Shown here: piece after piece, positions 21,266 to 34,504 of the stretch | Layout of the letters: each line of letters opens with the position of its first letter | Numbering within the stretch: the first letter of the stretch is position 1 | Assembly: GCA_036245525.1 (NCBI GenBank) | Contig: BTPG01000006.1 | Span: 72,235,933 to 72,299,932, forward strand | Direction: 5' to 3' | Source of the DNA: Semisulcospira habei | Lineage: Eukaryota; Mollusca; Gastropoda; Semisulcospiridae | DNA length: 64,000 nt | Made by a program: the position numbers and the translations under genes | Notes under the pieces: generated by a model | Told to the model about the DNA's origin: nothing | Database searches by the model: none | Seen by the model: only the letters and a program-made list of their open reading frames with translations

Positions 21266-21864
21266 GGCATTATAAGCCAAAAAAATATGAACAACTCTAA
21301 ATGTTCAGTCCTATAAACGCATCTGAGCTCCAAACAATGACTTTGGGATGAAATCCTCACTAAGTCATTGTTTAAAAACAACTGAGATGAAGATTCAAAT
21401 CATCCCAAAGTCTACCCGCCATATTGTTTCACTTCACATGCGTTTTTCTTTTATGAACATGTTCAGAGCCGTTCATATCAGTTTTCAGCTTATATATATA
21501 CTTCTGATCCTGCATTGACCTCCTCTCTAAACCAACCTCTGATTAAGGCGTGCCGCTAGGACACTCTTCAGCGCATTTTTGTTCAAGTTACGGGCGTTTT
21601 GTTTGTATTTATGGACGTATGTTTCTTCTCCTTCTTCAGCGTTCCCGAGTTTCTGCCTCAGATGTCAAGATTAATTAATATCCATTTGAAGCATAATCCA
21701 TGAGGGTTGCGTGTGTGCTTGTCATTTCCCTGACGGGTTTCCACACTATACCAGACGGCATAGTCAGCGACACTCCGTGACTTCGTTGGTCATTGCGGCT
21801 TTGCCCATGGATGGTTGGTTTTCTGTCGGGGTTTGCTCCCCTGGCCTTTGCCTCTCCCGAGGCA

Positions 21865-22212
21865 GTTAGTTAGTTCGTTCGGGTTTAACGTCCACAGCAC
21901 CGAGGTGATCATGGACGGCCCTGAGTTGACGGGCGGGTTATGGGGGATAGGGAAATCTATTGCCTATGGAGTACGACTGACCTGAACACTGATCAACTCA
22001 GGCGCACTCCAAATGTGCCACTTTGATTTGCCCAGGATGACCTTTCAACGGAAATGCTATTGAACAAACTGATCTGTTTCATAACGGTCAGTCCCCCCCC
22101 CTGGATTGTGAGCCGGTCCAGCTACCGGGACCGGGCGGGATTCGAACCCACGACCCGGCGATTCCCTTCGCTCTCCTGCTCCGACGTTTAACCGCCTGTG
22201 CTATTTCGGACT
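21865..22212 (-). mobile_element. tRNA-derived SINE with 13-bp TSD
   Basis: TSD ctctcccgaggca at 21852-21864 and 22213-22225. On the minus strand the element starts with a tRNA-like head carrying an A-box-like TAGCACAGGCGG and a B-box GGTTCGAATCC. It ends gacgttaaacccgaacgaac followed by taact repeats. Pol III transcription is the expected mode for this class. Confidence 0.92.
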
Positions 22213-22269
22213 CTCTCCCGAGGCACCCACAAGGCAGTGGGGTTATTTACCCATCAGTTGGGAGTCTTA

Positions 22270-22500
22270 GACCCGGCTTTGGCCCTCCATAGAACCCCCC
22301 CCCCCCCCCTCCCCCGTTCCTCATTGCAAGGGATCGGAGACTATGTTTTTCTGAAAGTCTATCCAAAACCACGTAGGTTCCTCATATAGGTGTTTGCCAA
22401 AAATAAACACCGTATCGAAGATAACACAGAGTTAACAGTTTGACCGAACCCACCCCCCAATGGGGTCATTAATTTTGGGGGTAGGGGTACTAGATGGACA
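22270..22500 (-). repeat. Dispersed repeat with C/G run, inverted relative of 29815-30000
   Basis: Contains a C17-type run, gggatcggagac, aggtgtttgccaaaaataaa and a gtaggggta block; the reverse complement matches 29815-30000 block by block. Confidence 0.65.
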
Positions 22501-23291
22501 GTATGGACTATGACAACTACAAGAAAATACTTATCATTTGGTATCGGTGTGTTCGTCCTTTATCGGACATTCAGAAAATAATAAACTTTATTATATTCTT
22601 CTTCTTTGTTTTTATACATGATGACGTCACAGCATTCCATACTTGGACCCTATGAATATGGCACCATTTTTTAGGTGCGGTGTTCTAATGCAATTCTTCC
22701 ATGATTAATGGAATTACACGCACACAAAAGACATTTTATGTGCTAAAATACTTCCAGTAATATATGTGCACTTCATATTTACACAGTTTGTAAAATCTGG
22801 TGACGTCATATAATAGTGCCTTGACTGAGCTTAAAGTGAACGGATTGATTTCATTACGTTTCCAAAATATGAATTTTTACAGCTTAAGTTTTTGTAATTT
22901 TGCAGGCTTTGAAGTGTGGTGGAAATTAGTCAGTTCATGCTAAAATGTGAGTACTACGTCTATGCTGGGAATACATTTTTTAAAAATGGCGGTGGGTGAG
23001 AATGTGTGTGTGGGGGGGGGGGGGGGAGGCGAGAAATAAACACACACACACACAGCTTACAGTATGTTTCTAATTAGTTAAGACTGAGACTTCAATTGTG
23101 TATGCCTACAGCTGCCCCAATCGTAATAGAATGAAAGAATACGCGTATAGACTAGTAGGGCGCCTGTAATACGAGCTGCACAACACATCTATTTACCTTA
23201 CGACAGTGACAAACCGGCGTATGAATGAGGGGATTTTCAGCCCACTAGTTCCAATGCAATAGCAGTTCTTATGTCGAGATCATTTGTTGAT

Positions 23292-23375
<84 letters not shown>

Positions 23376-24030
23376 CACGGTGCGTCAGTGCTTACGCGTG
23401 TGTATGTCACTGTGTCATGCTTTTAAAGAATGGCTGGTAGAGGTAAGGGTTTGCGATTAAAATGTGGGCATGTGGAATCGAAACAGCAGTTCAGGGATAC
23501 GTCTTTTCTGTTACGATCATGAGGGGCAACACATAAAATGCCCACCTTGCCTAGGTGTATTCCGAAGTTTACTTCTAGACTATGTCAGTAGTGAACTGAG
23601 CTATCTATGATTCTAATAAAAAATATACTACTATGGCACATCATAGCAGCGTATAACATCCTGATAGACGGCACAATCCAAGAGTCAGACACAAAAAGAA
23701 CTAACCACACAGACGTTGTCGGTAAAAACAGAACTATTACTGACCTGTGCCGCTAAAATGCATTAGTAGCCCTTTTTTAAATATCGCAAGTGGTGGGCCA
23801 ACGGCCGAGCAGACAGTCCAGTAAGCCCAAACAGCCTTACTGCCGATGAGACAATGTTTGTGATGATCCAAGTCAGGAGCACACTAAACTATGGGGCGTT
23901 TGATATTCAGTGTGTAAGGTATCGCGTAGATTGATAACATTTTTCCGTCAAATCACCTCTGTACGCTATTTGGGCGTTTGAAAACACACACACACACACC
24001 GGGGGCGGAACACTGAGTTACCTTCCAACT
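22500..24030. other. No gene seen
   Basis: AT-rich DNA with a G run at ~23010 and the (TG)n tract at 23295-23374. Confidence 0.5.
23295..23374. repeat. (TG)n microsatellite
   Basis: About 80 bp of uninterrupted TG. Shorter TG tracts occur at 2262-2280, 2318-2346 and 19010-19070. Confidence 0.97.
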
Positions 24031-24580
24031 ATATTTGGGACCTTCAACGTGACCTGGCACAAAAGGCCTCCCGACGCTACACCTTGCTGCCAATGGCTGA
24101 AAACTTTCACCAGTCGCCGAAATATCAAACCGAAACAACAAAAACAAAAACAAAAAAAAGGGGGTGGGGGTGGGGGGTGGAGGGATCCAGCCTTTTGTTT
24201 GGGACCTTCAACCTGGCACAAAAGGCTTCCCAACGCTACACCTTGCTTCCGCCAATGGCCGAAAACTTTCACCAGTCGCCGAAATATCAAGCAAGGGAGG
24301 GGGGGGAGGGGGGGGGGCGAGGGGGAGTCCAACCTTTTGTTTGGGACCTTCAGCCTGGCACAAAAGGCCTCTCGACGCTACACCTTGCTTCCCAATGGCC
24401 GAAAAATTTCACCAGTCGCCGAAATATCAAACAACAACAACAAAAAAAGGGGGGGGGGGTAGGGGGGAGGGGGGGGAACGTGTATCGGGACTCTCAATGC
24501 TTGTCAAAATATACCCGATGCGGGGGTGGGGGGAGAGGTGTCCAAAACTCCCTATAAAGGGACTTTGTTATAGCGTTTTA
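24030..24580 (+). repeat. G-rich minisatellite, 3 units
   Basis: The ~90-bp block (gggaccttcaacctggcaca ... cagtcgccgaaatatcaa) occurs at ~24034, ~24204 and ~24343, separated by long G-runs. It ends with ccctataaagggactttgtt atagcgttttaa. The frames it opens are low-complexity and not genes. Confidence 0.85.
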
Positions 24581-24671
24581 AAAAAATATTCAACAACAAC
24601 AGCAAATTAACTTTGGCTTGCTTTCCTGTGGTCTTAGAAACGTCTTTTTTTCTCAGTACTACTACTCACAT

Positions 24672-27600
24672 CCTCGCGCTGGGACCATACGGCGTTGAGT
24701 CGCGTCCCCTGGGTGGTGGATAGGAGGTCCCTCGCGAGTGAGAGGGGTGCACCGAATGAAATAAGGTGCCGTGAACCAACATGGCCGGGAAGGAGACCCC
24801 GACAGAAAACCCCTGGTCCTCCTAGTAAGGGGGTTGGGCGTGGGGGTAGCTTCCCCACTCTGCAAATAAGGAAATAGCTACAGAAACGCCGACGAATAGA
24901 CCAACAGTAATTCCTTTCCTGGAAGAAGAAGGCTCTTCTACCAGAAGATTTATCATATGACATTGTGTGGTGAAAGCCGGAAGTCTTCGGAAGCCACAAG
25001 ACCGAGCCGCCTCTCTCTATCCAGGGACACAATCATGGGCACATGGAATGCCAAGACCATGTACCGGAGCGGCAAGGCCGCCCAGATAGCAGCGGAAATG
25101 CAAAAGTACAACCTTGCCCTGCTAGGTATCAGTGAAGCCAGATGGACGCTGTCTGGTCAGAAAAGGCTGACAAGTCGGGAGATGATTCTGTATTCCGGAC
25201 ATGAAGAGGAGAATGCCCCCCATACAGAAGGTGTAGCATTCATGCTGTCACCAGTGGCACAGAAAGCGCTGATGGGCTGGGAACCTTTTGGGCCAAGAAT
25301 TATCACAGCAGCCTTTAGAACCAGGAAAAAGATTAAGCTCAACGTCAACCAGTGTTAATGACAGTGACAAGGAAGAGAAACAAGAGTTCTATGACCGACT
25401 CCAGAGTGTTGTGGGCAAATGTGAGGCACAAGACATCACCATCGTCATGGGCGATTTTAATGCCAAAATAGGGGAGGACAACACCGGATACGAAGAGGTG
25501 ATGGGGAGACATGGACTAGGGGAGTTGAGTGAGAACGGGGAGAGGTTGGTAGACTTTTGTGCTCTAAACAGACTTGTCATAGGAGGCAGCATCTTCCCAC
25601 ACAGAAGAATACACAAAGCAACTTGGATCTCACCCGACCATACTACAGAGAACCAAATAGACCATATTATTAGCAAGAAATTTAGAAGATCCCTTTAAGA
25701 TGTTCGAGTGAGGAGGGGATCGGATGTCGCCTCAGACCATCATCTGCTTACCTAAAGAATAAAGCTCAAGTTAAAGAAAAGCCGCACAGAGACAACAAGA
25801 AGACAGCGCTATAATGTAGGCCTCCTGAGAGAGACTGGAGTGAGAGAAGAGTTCAAACTGGTGCTGTCCAACCGGTTTCAAGCGCTACAGGAGCTAGTAA
25901 ATGAAGAGGAGGCGGCCACCACATAGCAGCAGTGGAAGGCAGTTAGAGAGGCGTTGAACTCAGCCTGCAAAGACACTGTAGGTTTCAGGAAACACCATCA
26001 CAAGGACTGGCTGTCAGCACAAACCTTGAAGAAGATAAAAGTGAGGAAGCAGAAGAAAACAGTTGTCAACAACAGTCGCACGAGAGCAGCCAAAGCAAGG
26101 GCACAGGAGGAATGCTCGGAAGCCGAACCGCGAGGTGAAGAGGAGTATCAGGGCAGACAAGAGGGCCTACATAGACATCCTGGCAGGAGAGGCAGAAAAG
26201 GCAGATGGCAGCAGAAACATGAAACAGCTCTACGACATTACCAGAAGATTGTCGGGCAAGTATGGCCCTACAGAAAGACCAGTAAAAGACAAAGAAGGCA
26301 AGCCTATTGCAGACAGAGCAGACCAACTCGACAGATGGGCCGAGTATTTTGAAGAGTTACTGAGCAGACCCACCCCACTCGACCCCCCAGACATCCAGCC
26401 AGCAGAGACTGACCTACCCATCAGCTGTGACAGACCCAGCCGGGAAGAGATCAGAAGGGCAGTGGAATTCTTTGAAGAACGGCAAAGCAGCAGGGCCAGA
26501 TTGCATCCCAGCGGAGGCTCTGAAAGCAGACCTAGAGACAACAGTAGGGCTGCTGTACTCATTGTTTGGAAAGATCTGGGAGGAAGAGGTGATGCCGGCT
26601 GATTGGAAGGAGGGGTACCTAATCAAGCTAGCCAAGAAAGGCGACCTCAGTAAGTGTTCCAACTACAGAGGAATCACCTTGCTGTCAGTACCAGGAAAGG
26701 TCTTCAACAGGATCATCCTGGAGAGAATGAAGAGCTCCTTCGAACCCCAGCTGAGGGACCAGCAAGCAGGATTCAGGAAAACCGATCATGTACAGACCAG
26801 ATCGCCACTCTCCGCATCATCGTGGAACAGTCTCTGGAGTGGAGCTCCCCGCTGTACGTCAACTTTGTGGATTATGAGAAAGCATTTGATAGCGTGGACC
26901 GAGAGACTTTGTGGAAACTCCTACGACGCTACGGTGTACCCACAAAGCTCGTCTGCCTAATCAAGGGCAGATACGATGGCATGACATGTCGCGTGATCCA
27001 CGAAGGGCAGTTCACCAGGGAGCTTCAGGTCAGAACCGGCGTCAGACAGGGGTGTTTGCTGTCCCCGTTCCTCTTCCTACTGGCCATAGACTGGGTCATG
27101 AAGAGGACCACTGAGCAGAGAAGAAGCGGAATACAGTGGACACCGTGGACACAGCTTGACGACCTTGATTTTGCAGACGACTTGGCATTACTGTCCCACA
27201 CTCGTCAACAAATGCAGGACAAGACTTGCTGACATCTCGTCCCAAGTGGGCCTCACCATCCACAAGCAGAAAACGAAGACAATGAAGCTGAAAGCAACCA
27301 GGGAAGAATCAGTTTTGCTTGCTGGCACCCCGTTGGAGGAGGTGGTGTCCTTCACCTATTTCGGGAGCAACATCGACAAAAAGGGCGGCACTGATGCAGA
27401 TGTCAGAGCACAAATTAGTAAAGCAAGAGCAGCCTTTCTCCAGTTGAAAAAGTGTGGAGTTCCAGAGAGCTGTCATAACACACCAAAGTCCGGATTTTCA
27501 ACTCAAACGTAAAAGCAGTTCTCTGAAATGGAGCAGAGACTTGGAGGTTGACAAAAACCACAGTCAACAGAGTACAGACCTTCATAAACTGTTGTCTTTG

Positions 27601-27953
27601 AAGAATCTTGAAAATCCTCTGTCCAGAGAATATTAGCAACATCAGACTCTGGGAGAGAACACAGCAGATAACAGCAGAGAATGAAATTGGGCGAAGAAGA
27701 TGGGTATGGACTGGTCACAGTCTGAGAAAGCCAGTTTCCAGTATCACTAGGCAGGCATTGTCATGGAACCCCCAGGGAAAGAGGAAAAGAGGCAGGCTGA
27801 GAAACACATGGCGTCGAGATCTCCAAGCAGACGTCAAGAGACTGGGAACCACCTGGAGTAAAATCGAAGGAGAAGCACAGGACAGGAGTCCGTTGTAGAT
27901 CTCTCGTCGACGGCCTATACCCATGGGAGGTGTGATAGGCGTAAGTAAGTAAA
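24672..27953 (+). mobile_element. RTE-like non-LTR retrotransposon A, full length, inactive
   Basis: A 17-bp target-site duplication (agtactactactcacat) at 24655-24671 and 27954-27970 defines the ends. The 3' end is a short GTAA repeat (gtaagtaagt), as in RTE-type elements, not a poly(A) tail. The pol reading starts near ATG 25035 (MGTWNAKTM), the first motif of an AP-type endonuclease. The endonuclease motif VMGDFNAKIG follows, then the reverse transcriptase with NFVDYEKAFDSVD, GVRQGCLLSPFLF and LDFADDLALL. It is broken in many places: an 11-base deletion near 25355 relative to copy B, a TAG at ~25926 where B has GAG, and several frameshifts. The ~360-bp 5' leader before the ATG is shared with copy B. 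Confidence 0.9.
25035..27898 (+). pseudogene. Broken endonuclease-reverse transcriptase ORF of element A
   Basis: The open pieces lie in changing frames: endonuclease 5' part (25035-25358), endonuclease 3' part (to ~25698), linker (~25954-26602), RT fingers (~26427-26770), RT palm (~26770-27232) and the C-terminal part (27156-27898). Joined conceptually they follow the same order as the longer ORF of copy B. The RT catalytic FADD is intact, but the reading frame is not. The C-terminus is basic and Arg/Lys/Pro-rich (NPQGKRKRGRLRNTWRRDL), typical of this endonuclease-RT family. Confidence 0.85.
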
Positions 27954-28581
27954 AGTACTACTACTCACATGACCAGTAAACCTCAATCCGCTTGCAGGCG
28001 CCATGTTTCAAACTAACACGTACATTCCTTGCGAACACTCATAACATGCTTGAACATTGACCGAAAGGGTTGACTGCCAGTGCTTGCAATTTAGAAGAAG
28101 CGACCAAGTGAGTAGGAAAAAGCACTGTCAAGGGAGAGAATTGTGCATGATAGACCAATGATCATAGATCTACTTTGGTCCAAGCACACAAAAAAAAAAA
28201 AAGAGATAGGAAAGAGGAAATGCTTGAACATTGTTTTGTGTCATCAGCCCATGCACTGACTTGATGGTAGTGAGAACAATCCAGATAGCTTAATGTTTCA
28301 ATGTTATTTCCAGTTCAAGTGTTTCTTGCAAAGGGTTCGGTGGGGCGTAAGGTGGTGTGAGGAGGGGCGAGGTGGGGGGAAAGGGGGTGTAGGACGGGGG
28401 AGGGGGGGGGGGGAGAAACTACATGACTACCATAGTTGATTTAAGAAACTAAACAAGTTGACTTGCATATTACTTGCCAGGGCTACAGCCTCTGCATTAG
28501 TTCCATAGTATCAGAATAGACCATACATAAACAGTAAATGAGATCCTTTTCTTTTCTACTAACTATATTAGATTCTTTATC

Positions 28582-28584
<3 letters not shown>

Positions 28585-28637
<53 letters not shown>

Positions 28638-28640
28638 TGT
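28585..28640. repeat. (GT)n microsatellite
   Basis: Runs of gt followed by gagtgagtgagaga and (gat)n to 28671. Confidence 0.97.
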
Positions 28641-28776
28641 GAGTGAGAGAGAGATGATGATGATGATGATGAATCCTTTTTTATTCAGGATAAAGCCATT
28701 AGGCAACTCAATGCCTGTCTTACAAGCTGTCCTGTAAACAAAAGAGAACACAACAGGAAAAGAAACATAGCATGCA

Positions 28777-28778
<2 letters not shown>

Positions 28779-28831
<53 letters not shown>
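28779..28831. repeat. (AAT)n microsatellite
   Basis: About 17 perfect AAT units, followed ~20 bases later by a G16-type run at ~28851-28866. Confidence 0.97.
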
Positions 28832-28832
<1 letters not shown>

Positions 28833-29062
28833 GATGAGGAAGCAAAACTAGGGGGGGGGGGGGGGGAAACACAATAGGGGAATCATCGAAAGGAGGAAAA
28901 AAAATGACAATGGAGAATTTGTAACTGCCTCCGATGCAAAAAGCAAGATAACGAAACGCGTGCACAGCATTAATATTATACTCATCTAAGACAGTGTCAT
29001 AGAATCAGCAGCATCAATAGCGTATAGAGACACCAACAAGACAATAGATGAGCAGGTAGCAG

Positions 29063-29066
<4 letters not shown>

Positions 29067-29139
<73 letters not shown>
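29067..29139. repeat. (AG)n microsatellite
   Basis: About 36 perfect AG units. Confidence 0.97.
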
Positions 29140-29142
<3 letters not shown>

Positions 29143-29814
29143 TCAGGACCATGGAACAGTTAACTTATTCAATTGAGTGCACAGTAGTACATATTGTGAC
29201 CTTGACCTTAATTATAAAGAGTACCTATATTATGATGTTTCTGATAATCTCAACTCAACAAAATATAATTCAGTAGTAAGAGATCCTATAGGTGTGGTGA
29301 GCAAATATTCCTAAAATCAGAGCAAATATTTGGCCCTATTGAATATTCTTACGAACTCTTCGAAAACTGCGACCTTGACCTTCGTGAAGGTCACGTCTAA
29401 TCGTTTATCAACTATTCATAGCAATTCTTACATATTATCACTTTGAGTAAGATTTTTATCACATTTTCAAAAATATGTTTTTTTTTTTTTTCATAAAGTA
29501 CAACTTTAGGTGACCGTGACCTTTAAATAACACCTTTCAAGGTCACCAGTGAAAAACATTGAATCGTTTACGTTACCACTGATGATATATTATAAAATTG
29601 GTATATATGTTTTCATCATAGTATGTCAAAGATTGGACACCTATTCTTCTGGCAAGAAGGCTATTTCACGGATAATGAAAGGTTTAAAAAAAGATGGCAA
29701 TGAGATGACGTCACCATTTTGCTTTTTAAACACTGAATCATTGTAAATGGTAGGTAAATGTATTCTGTTTCCAAAGATACCAGTCATTTAGTTCTCTGCG
29801 CTCTTTTACGGGAA

Positions 29815-30000
29815 CTGCATGTTAACACTAACCCTACCCCCATAAGCAAAATGTAGGGCCCAAAGAAGGAAAAAATGACCATAGTACATGCCCTCCTATA
29901 TTCCAAACGGTATTTATTTTTGGCAAACACCTACGGTTCGTCTTCATAGGTTCCAAAAAAAATGTGGTCTCCGATCCCCGGCAGGAGGGGGGGGGGGGGT
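29815..30000 (+). repeat. Dispersed repeat ending in a G run
   Basis: cctacccccataagcaaaat ... ggtatttatttttggcaaac ... gtctccgatccc then a G run. Inverted relative of 22270-22500. Confidence 0.65.
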
Positions 30001-31204
30001 GGATGAAGGTGGTTACTTCCTATCTGACGGCCTATCTGGTTCACGGGCATCAGGGCATATCCTGTTAGTCTCCAGACTGGAGTTTGCACTGACGTGAACC
30101 TATACATATGTATAGGGAGCATGAGCATCGCGCTATTATACGCTGCACAGCCGGGACGGTCGTCGAATCGCGCTTGTTGACAGCCATGGGTGTCTGGTTT
30201 GGGGCTCGGTGGTTGCGATTTTATCCCGGCTGCGTAAACATAGCAGCATAGAGGCAACACTAGCCAGCGAGATACATACAGATTCTTATGACCGCACCTA
30301 CCCCTAGATGCGTATGAGCATATGTGACTCTTCAAGCTGTCGACGTTTTGCCTGTGTTCTTTTCTGATTACCACAAACCCGATTAAACTACGTAAACATA
30401 GCAGCATGAAGGTAATTCAACTCAGAACTTCAATACAATTACCTTCTCACAAGCCCCCGCACTCTGCGCGGAACTCATGAAGATCTATGCCTCTTGGGGA
30501 GTTTTGCCCATGGTTATAGGCGAACATTGCTAAACAGTGAATGCCATCCGTCTGTTGTAAAAACAAGGCTATATTTATCCTCGTGAAAGTATGCGGTAAC
30601 GGTGGAATTGAGGTTTCTTCGTGATTGGTTCATTTGTCTCTGTGCACATCAGACGGAACAGAGAACCTTTTGCCGTACCATCTGACGGCAGTTCCGCTGA
30701 AAGCCTTCAAGGCTGGCTCTAGCCTTGTACTGCCCCCAGCCATCCACCAAATAACAGCCCTGTCCAAGCCCATGTCAGTATATATTTTTAGTGAATTTGT
30801 AACCTGGCTTTTAAATTTCTGAGTTTTCAGAAGTAAACCCGCCCGTATATGTGCCTCAGCAGATCCAATTATATTCAGTGGATCCGACTCTGTCTTTAAC
30901 CAGAACCAAAGCCTGAAGGGGGGGGGGAGGGGGGGGGGAGTGTTCATTTATATGGTTATTGATGTACGGTTACAGAAAAACAAAAGAAACGGCTGAAACT
31001 CACTGCATGCAAACCACAATAGCGCATCTCCCTCCCCCCTCCCCCATTCAGCCTGGAAATTAAAATTGTGTGAACTGAAAAAGCAAAACATAGGCATAGA
31101 GTCTCATGGGTCACGGTCCTGTAACTGCATGACGGACTCCTCAGGATATATGCCTTTTTCCATCTGTAGAAAGGGCCACTATCCCACTGTACTAGATACA
31201 CTCA

Positions 31205-31292
31205 CTGAAATGCACCTCATGTCTGGAATAAACATAGATCCTCATGACGCCCGCAGATGGCGAAAGCTAATGAGAATCATGCCTCTTGCCTG
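31205..31292. repeat. Hairpin core, palindrome family 2
   Basis: acatagatcctcatgacgcc ... aatgagaatcatgcctcttg. Related partial copies lie at ~31085-31165, ~31535-31570 and 31657-31680; all are diverged. Confidence 0.45.
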
Positions 31293-32118
31293 CCTCTATC
31301 ATTATGCTGGTCTATACGTGGAAGAAGCAGCGCGAGCTGATTCCGTGACAGCGGTCCAACGCCACCGGAGTCCCTGAAATTTCAGGGAAACCTCGATACC
31401 CCCTGACCCCGGCGGAAACCTCATAAAGCCGATGTCAGCGCTCGTGTTTATGATCATGTCACTCGCAACAATGTTCCCCTGTCAGCGGATTATTTCAACT
31501 ACACTTGACATAGATCAGTCCCCATGCACCTTCACAGGCTGAGTCAGCTCACGAGAATCTGTGCGTTTTGCGGCACTACTGATTTACATCCACATTAGCT
31601 CCCCTAAATGCGTGAATTCTTGCGGTCGTATTCACATATCCAAGACCCTCCGTCTACAAGAGGCATAGATTCTCATGTGCAAAAGTCTGTTGAAGATCAT
31701 ACAGCGTCTTGCAGAGATCGACCTTGTGTTCGTCCTACGGCTAAGGGGGGATATTTCCGAAAGCGTACCGGATTACATGCGGACGACTAGAGTGCACAGT
31801 TGCCCAATACATAAAACTATGTGTGGACGTCAGTATATCTGAAACGTATGTGGTGCACATTTCATTTCTGCAGTTGCTGGTGATATAATTTCAAAAATCA
31901 GCTGGAAATTTTCTTTGTTTTTTTGTGATATTGTGTGTCGTATTCGGATACTTCACTTGATATCGCTTCACAAGTCTGAAATGGCCTCCAAATTTGCGGC
32001 CGTCAACTTGAATTCAGCGAAGATGTCAGCAGGGGTTTTTGAGGCTTTGATTTTTTTAAGTCCCTTCTATTTTACTCCGAAGGCAGTCCTGGCTATCGTG
32101 CACCCCCCCCCCCCCCCC

Positions 32119-33000
32119 CTATACTCAATAAGATAGGTTTCAAAGTGTACCTTAGTATGGCCAGAGATACTTAAGCCATCTTCCCCTAAAATCCTTAGGA
32201 ACACACCAGAGATATAGCCGATGGCGCAATTCACGCTCTTCGCGGATGTTAAAATGAGGTTGAGAAACATTTTCCTCTAAATAAATCAGAATTCATTCCC
32301 GAAGCCCAAATCAGGCAATATTATGTTAAGGCACACGTTCTGCGTCCTCTGCAAAAAAAAAACCCAACAACAACAAAAATCAGAATGAACAAATATTGAA
32401 TCTCTGGCTCACAGTGAAGGTATTTGTGCACCCAGTAAACGGACATTTCTGTGAAATCGCAAAAAAAGACAAATAATGTGTCAGTGCCTTCAGACATTTT
32501 CTATAGAACTGGCCGAGTCCATTTTTAGGCTTTCATCATTAAAACAAAATGTCACAATTATTATAAATTTGACTAGGTGATGGTGTGATCACTGTGAGTG
32601 CCACAGTGGTTGATTTTTAATCCCTACCCCCAAGTTGTAAAAATACACAAATTTAATTAGAAAAAAATTACTAAAGTTATTTCATTTCATTTTGACCTCT
32701 CTTTACCTATTAAGTTTCAGAAATTTTGTATACAACTGATAGGTCTTTGTTAGGTTTTATTGGTTTTACTGTGATGCATTTAGGGGCCACAGTGACTGAA
32801 TCTGCTGCCTTACCCCCATTTTACCAGTACGCAAAATGATCATAAATATTGCTTACGTCATACTCCTCTGTTTAAATATTTTTTGTTGCCAGTTTTCTTA
32901 AAAAAAAGTATGCATATTGAGAATAAACATTTGTGATCATTTCATTAATTTCAATGTGACCCATCAATTTAATTGTAACTATTTTTAACTGGCTGGTCTT
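32119..33000 (+). repeat. Left arm of a ~0.9-1.0 kb inverted repeat
   Basis: Reverse-complement match to ~38800-39826, running from 'cccc-tatactcaataagat' (outer) to 'ccatcaatttaattgtaact' (inner). Many substitutions and some indels. No ORF. The outer ends of both arms abut C/G runs. Confidence 0.85.
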
Positions 33001-33385
33001 TTAGGTGATATTTTACCTAGCGTAAGGCGAGTCTAGTAAGGTCTCCCCTTTTCCTTTCATTTATTTTCGTCTAGAAATGTGTAAATATGAATATGCGTAA
33101 TAAAGTTTCATGGTTCCTAACAGCCAAAACCGCAATGTTATGAAAATACTTAGTTTCCACATGTCCACCAACAGATCACCAACCCTTCTTCTGCTGCAAC
33201 GTTCAATTCCTTGATTGCCGTCTTAGTATGTCTGGCTGCCAATAAGTGAGCTGTCAAGAGCTGGGCAGCATGTTTTCAGAGTTTGGTGTACAGGGGCGTG
33301 ACTTCTGGTCAGAACTGCCAGCGGACCGCTTCTCTGTATGGACAAGTTTGGAGAATGTGCTAAGGAGACTGATTTTCTACGCCAA

Positions 33386-34504
33386 TGTTACGTGTTGAGT
33401 CGTGGTCGTAGTATGATATCACACCAGACGCACGCATGTAAGGGCTCTTTTAAAGAAACTTCACTCAGCTGCAACCCGTCACACGTGGCTTAAGGATGTA
33501 GACCACACTGGAGTAACAGTTCCAACATAATTTTATTGCAGCGATGCGATCTCCACACAATCCGTTAGCAAATACACCAACACTGATACCGCAATGTCTC
33601 CTCTGCAAAAAGTCTACACTTTGACACAATGCGTCTCTCATACAATGTAAGTCACTACACAGTGCATAACTCCGTCACTGACAATGAACCACGATACCTT
33701 GCGTAGCTCTCTCAATGTCAATGTGCTTACGATACACTGTAATTATACAACTGAACAATGTACCGACGCCGTTACATTACAATTCTACAACTAAACAATG
33801 TACAAACGCGCTTCCCAGCACAATCTTTTAGAGTGGTATGTTTTCCAGAATAATCGAGCAAATTCATACAACACAACCAATCAGAAAAAAAATTAAATAA
33901 AATGTTTAGGGCTTAACGTCTTTTGTCCACCACGAGGGTGATTTCAAAGACGGGGACAACGAAAAAGGGTCTGAGCAAATTTTGACCCAAGCTGGATTCG
34001 AACCCGGGACCTTTTGGTCTGGAGGCAAACGCTTTTACCACCGAGCCACCCAGCTCCCCACCAATCAGAAAAGAATACATAACCAACCCTCATAAATATT
34101 AATAAGAAAGAATACTCAAGAATGGTCTACAAAAATCTGGCTGCTATTTCCAGCCCCTATTTTGGGAAATTCCGGCGGTATAATGACGTCACACAAAAGT
34201 ACGCCAGACACTGAGTTCACGACCTTGCCCGCATTCTCTGGAAATTACACGAGTTTTCGTAATACATACTGGTTGCTAACTTCACACGCACCGAAAACAA
34301 TGGTCATTAATCGAGCGGCTTCTAGACTCTTCGGGATTCAACTCCGTGTATCAAAAGACAATCAATTCCGCTCTCCGTGCGAACGATAGTGAATCTTACT
34401 GAAAGTACGTGATTCGTAATCATGATAGCTCAAATAAATATCGGATCGTTTCCTACGATTAATGCATGCATGCTCTCACAGCACAACACAACCACAATGT
34501 AACA
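33386..34504 (-). mobile_element. Solo LTR (R) with 5-bp TSD, containing a tRNA-SINE
   Basis: Ends TGTTAC / GTAACA (TG...CA), flanked by GCCAA at 33381-33385 and 34505-34509. It interrupts the LINE RNase H tail and carries the SINE at 33889-34060. Without the SINE it is ~935 bp. Orientation is given by comparison with copy Q, whose TATA-like box is on its own + strand. Confidence 0.88.
33889..34060 (-). mobile_element. tRNA-derived SINE nested in a solo LTR
   Basis: TSD ccaatcagaaaa at 33877-33888 and 34061-34072. On the minus strand: GGGTGGCTCGGTGGTAAAAG (A box) and GGTTCGAATCC (B box), then a ~100-bp body ending agacgttaagccctaaacat and an AT-rich tail. The LTR copy at 45745-46624 shows the empty site (ccaatcagaaca). 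Confidence 0.93.

Larger units (their letters stand above)
27971..32118. other. Microsatellite-rich intergenic DNA
   Basis: Contains the GT, AAT and AG tracts, G runs, the 29815 repeat and degraded family-2 hairpins. The segment 29190-29550 has several gaccttgacctt-type phrases, a diverged repeat. No gene supported. Confidence 0.5.

Noticed and set aside
24049..24610. Overlapping Gly/Lys-rich frames of 137-157 codons
   Set aside because: All come from the G-rich minisatellite units and are open in several frames at once.
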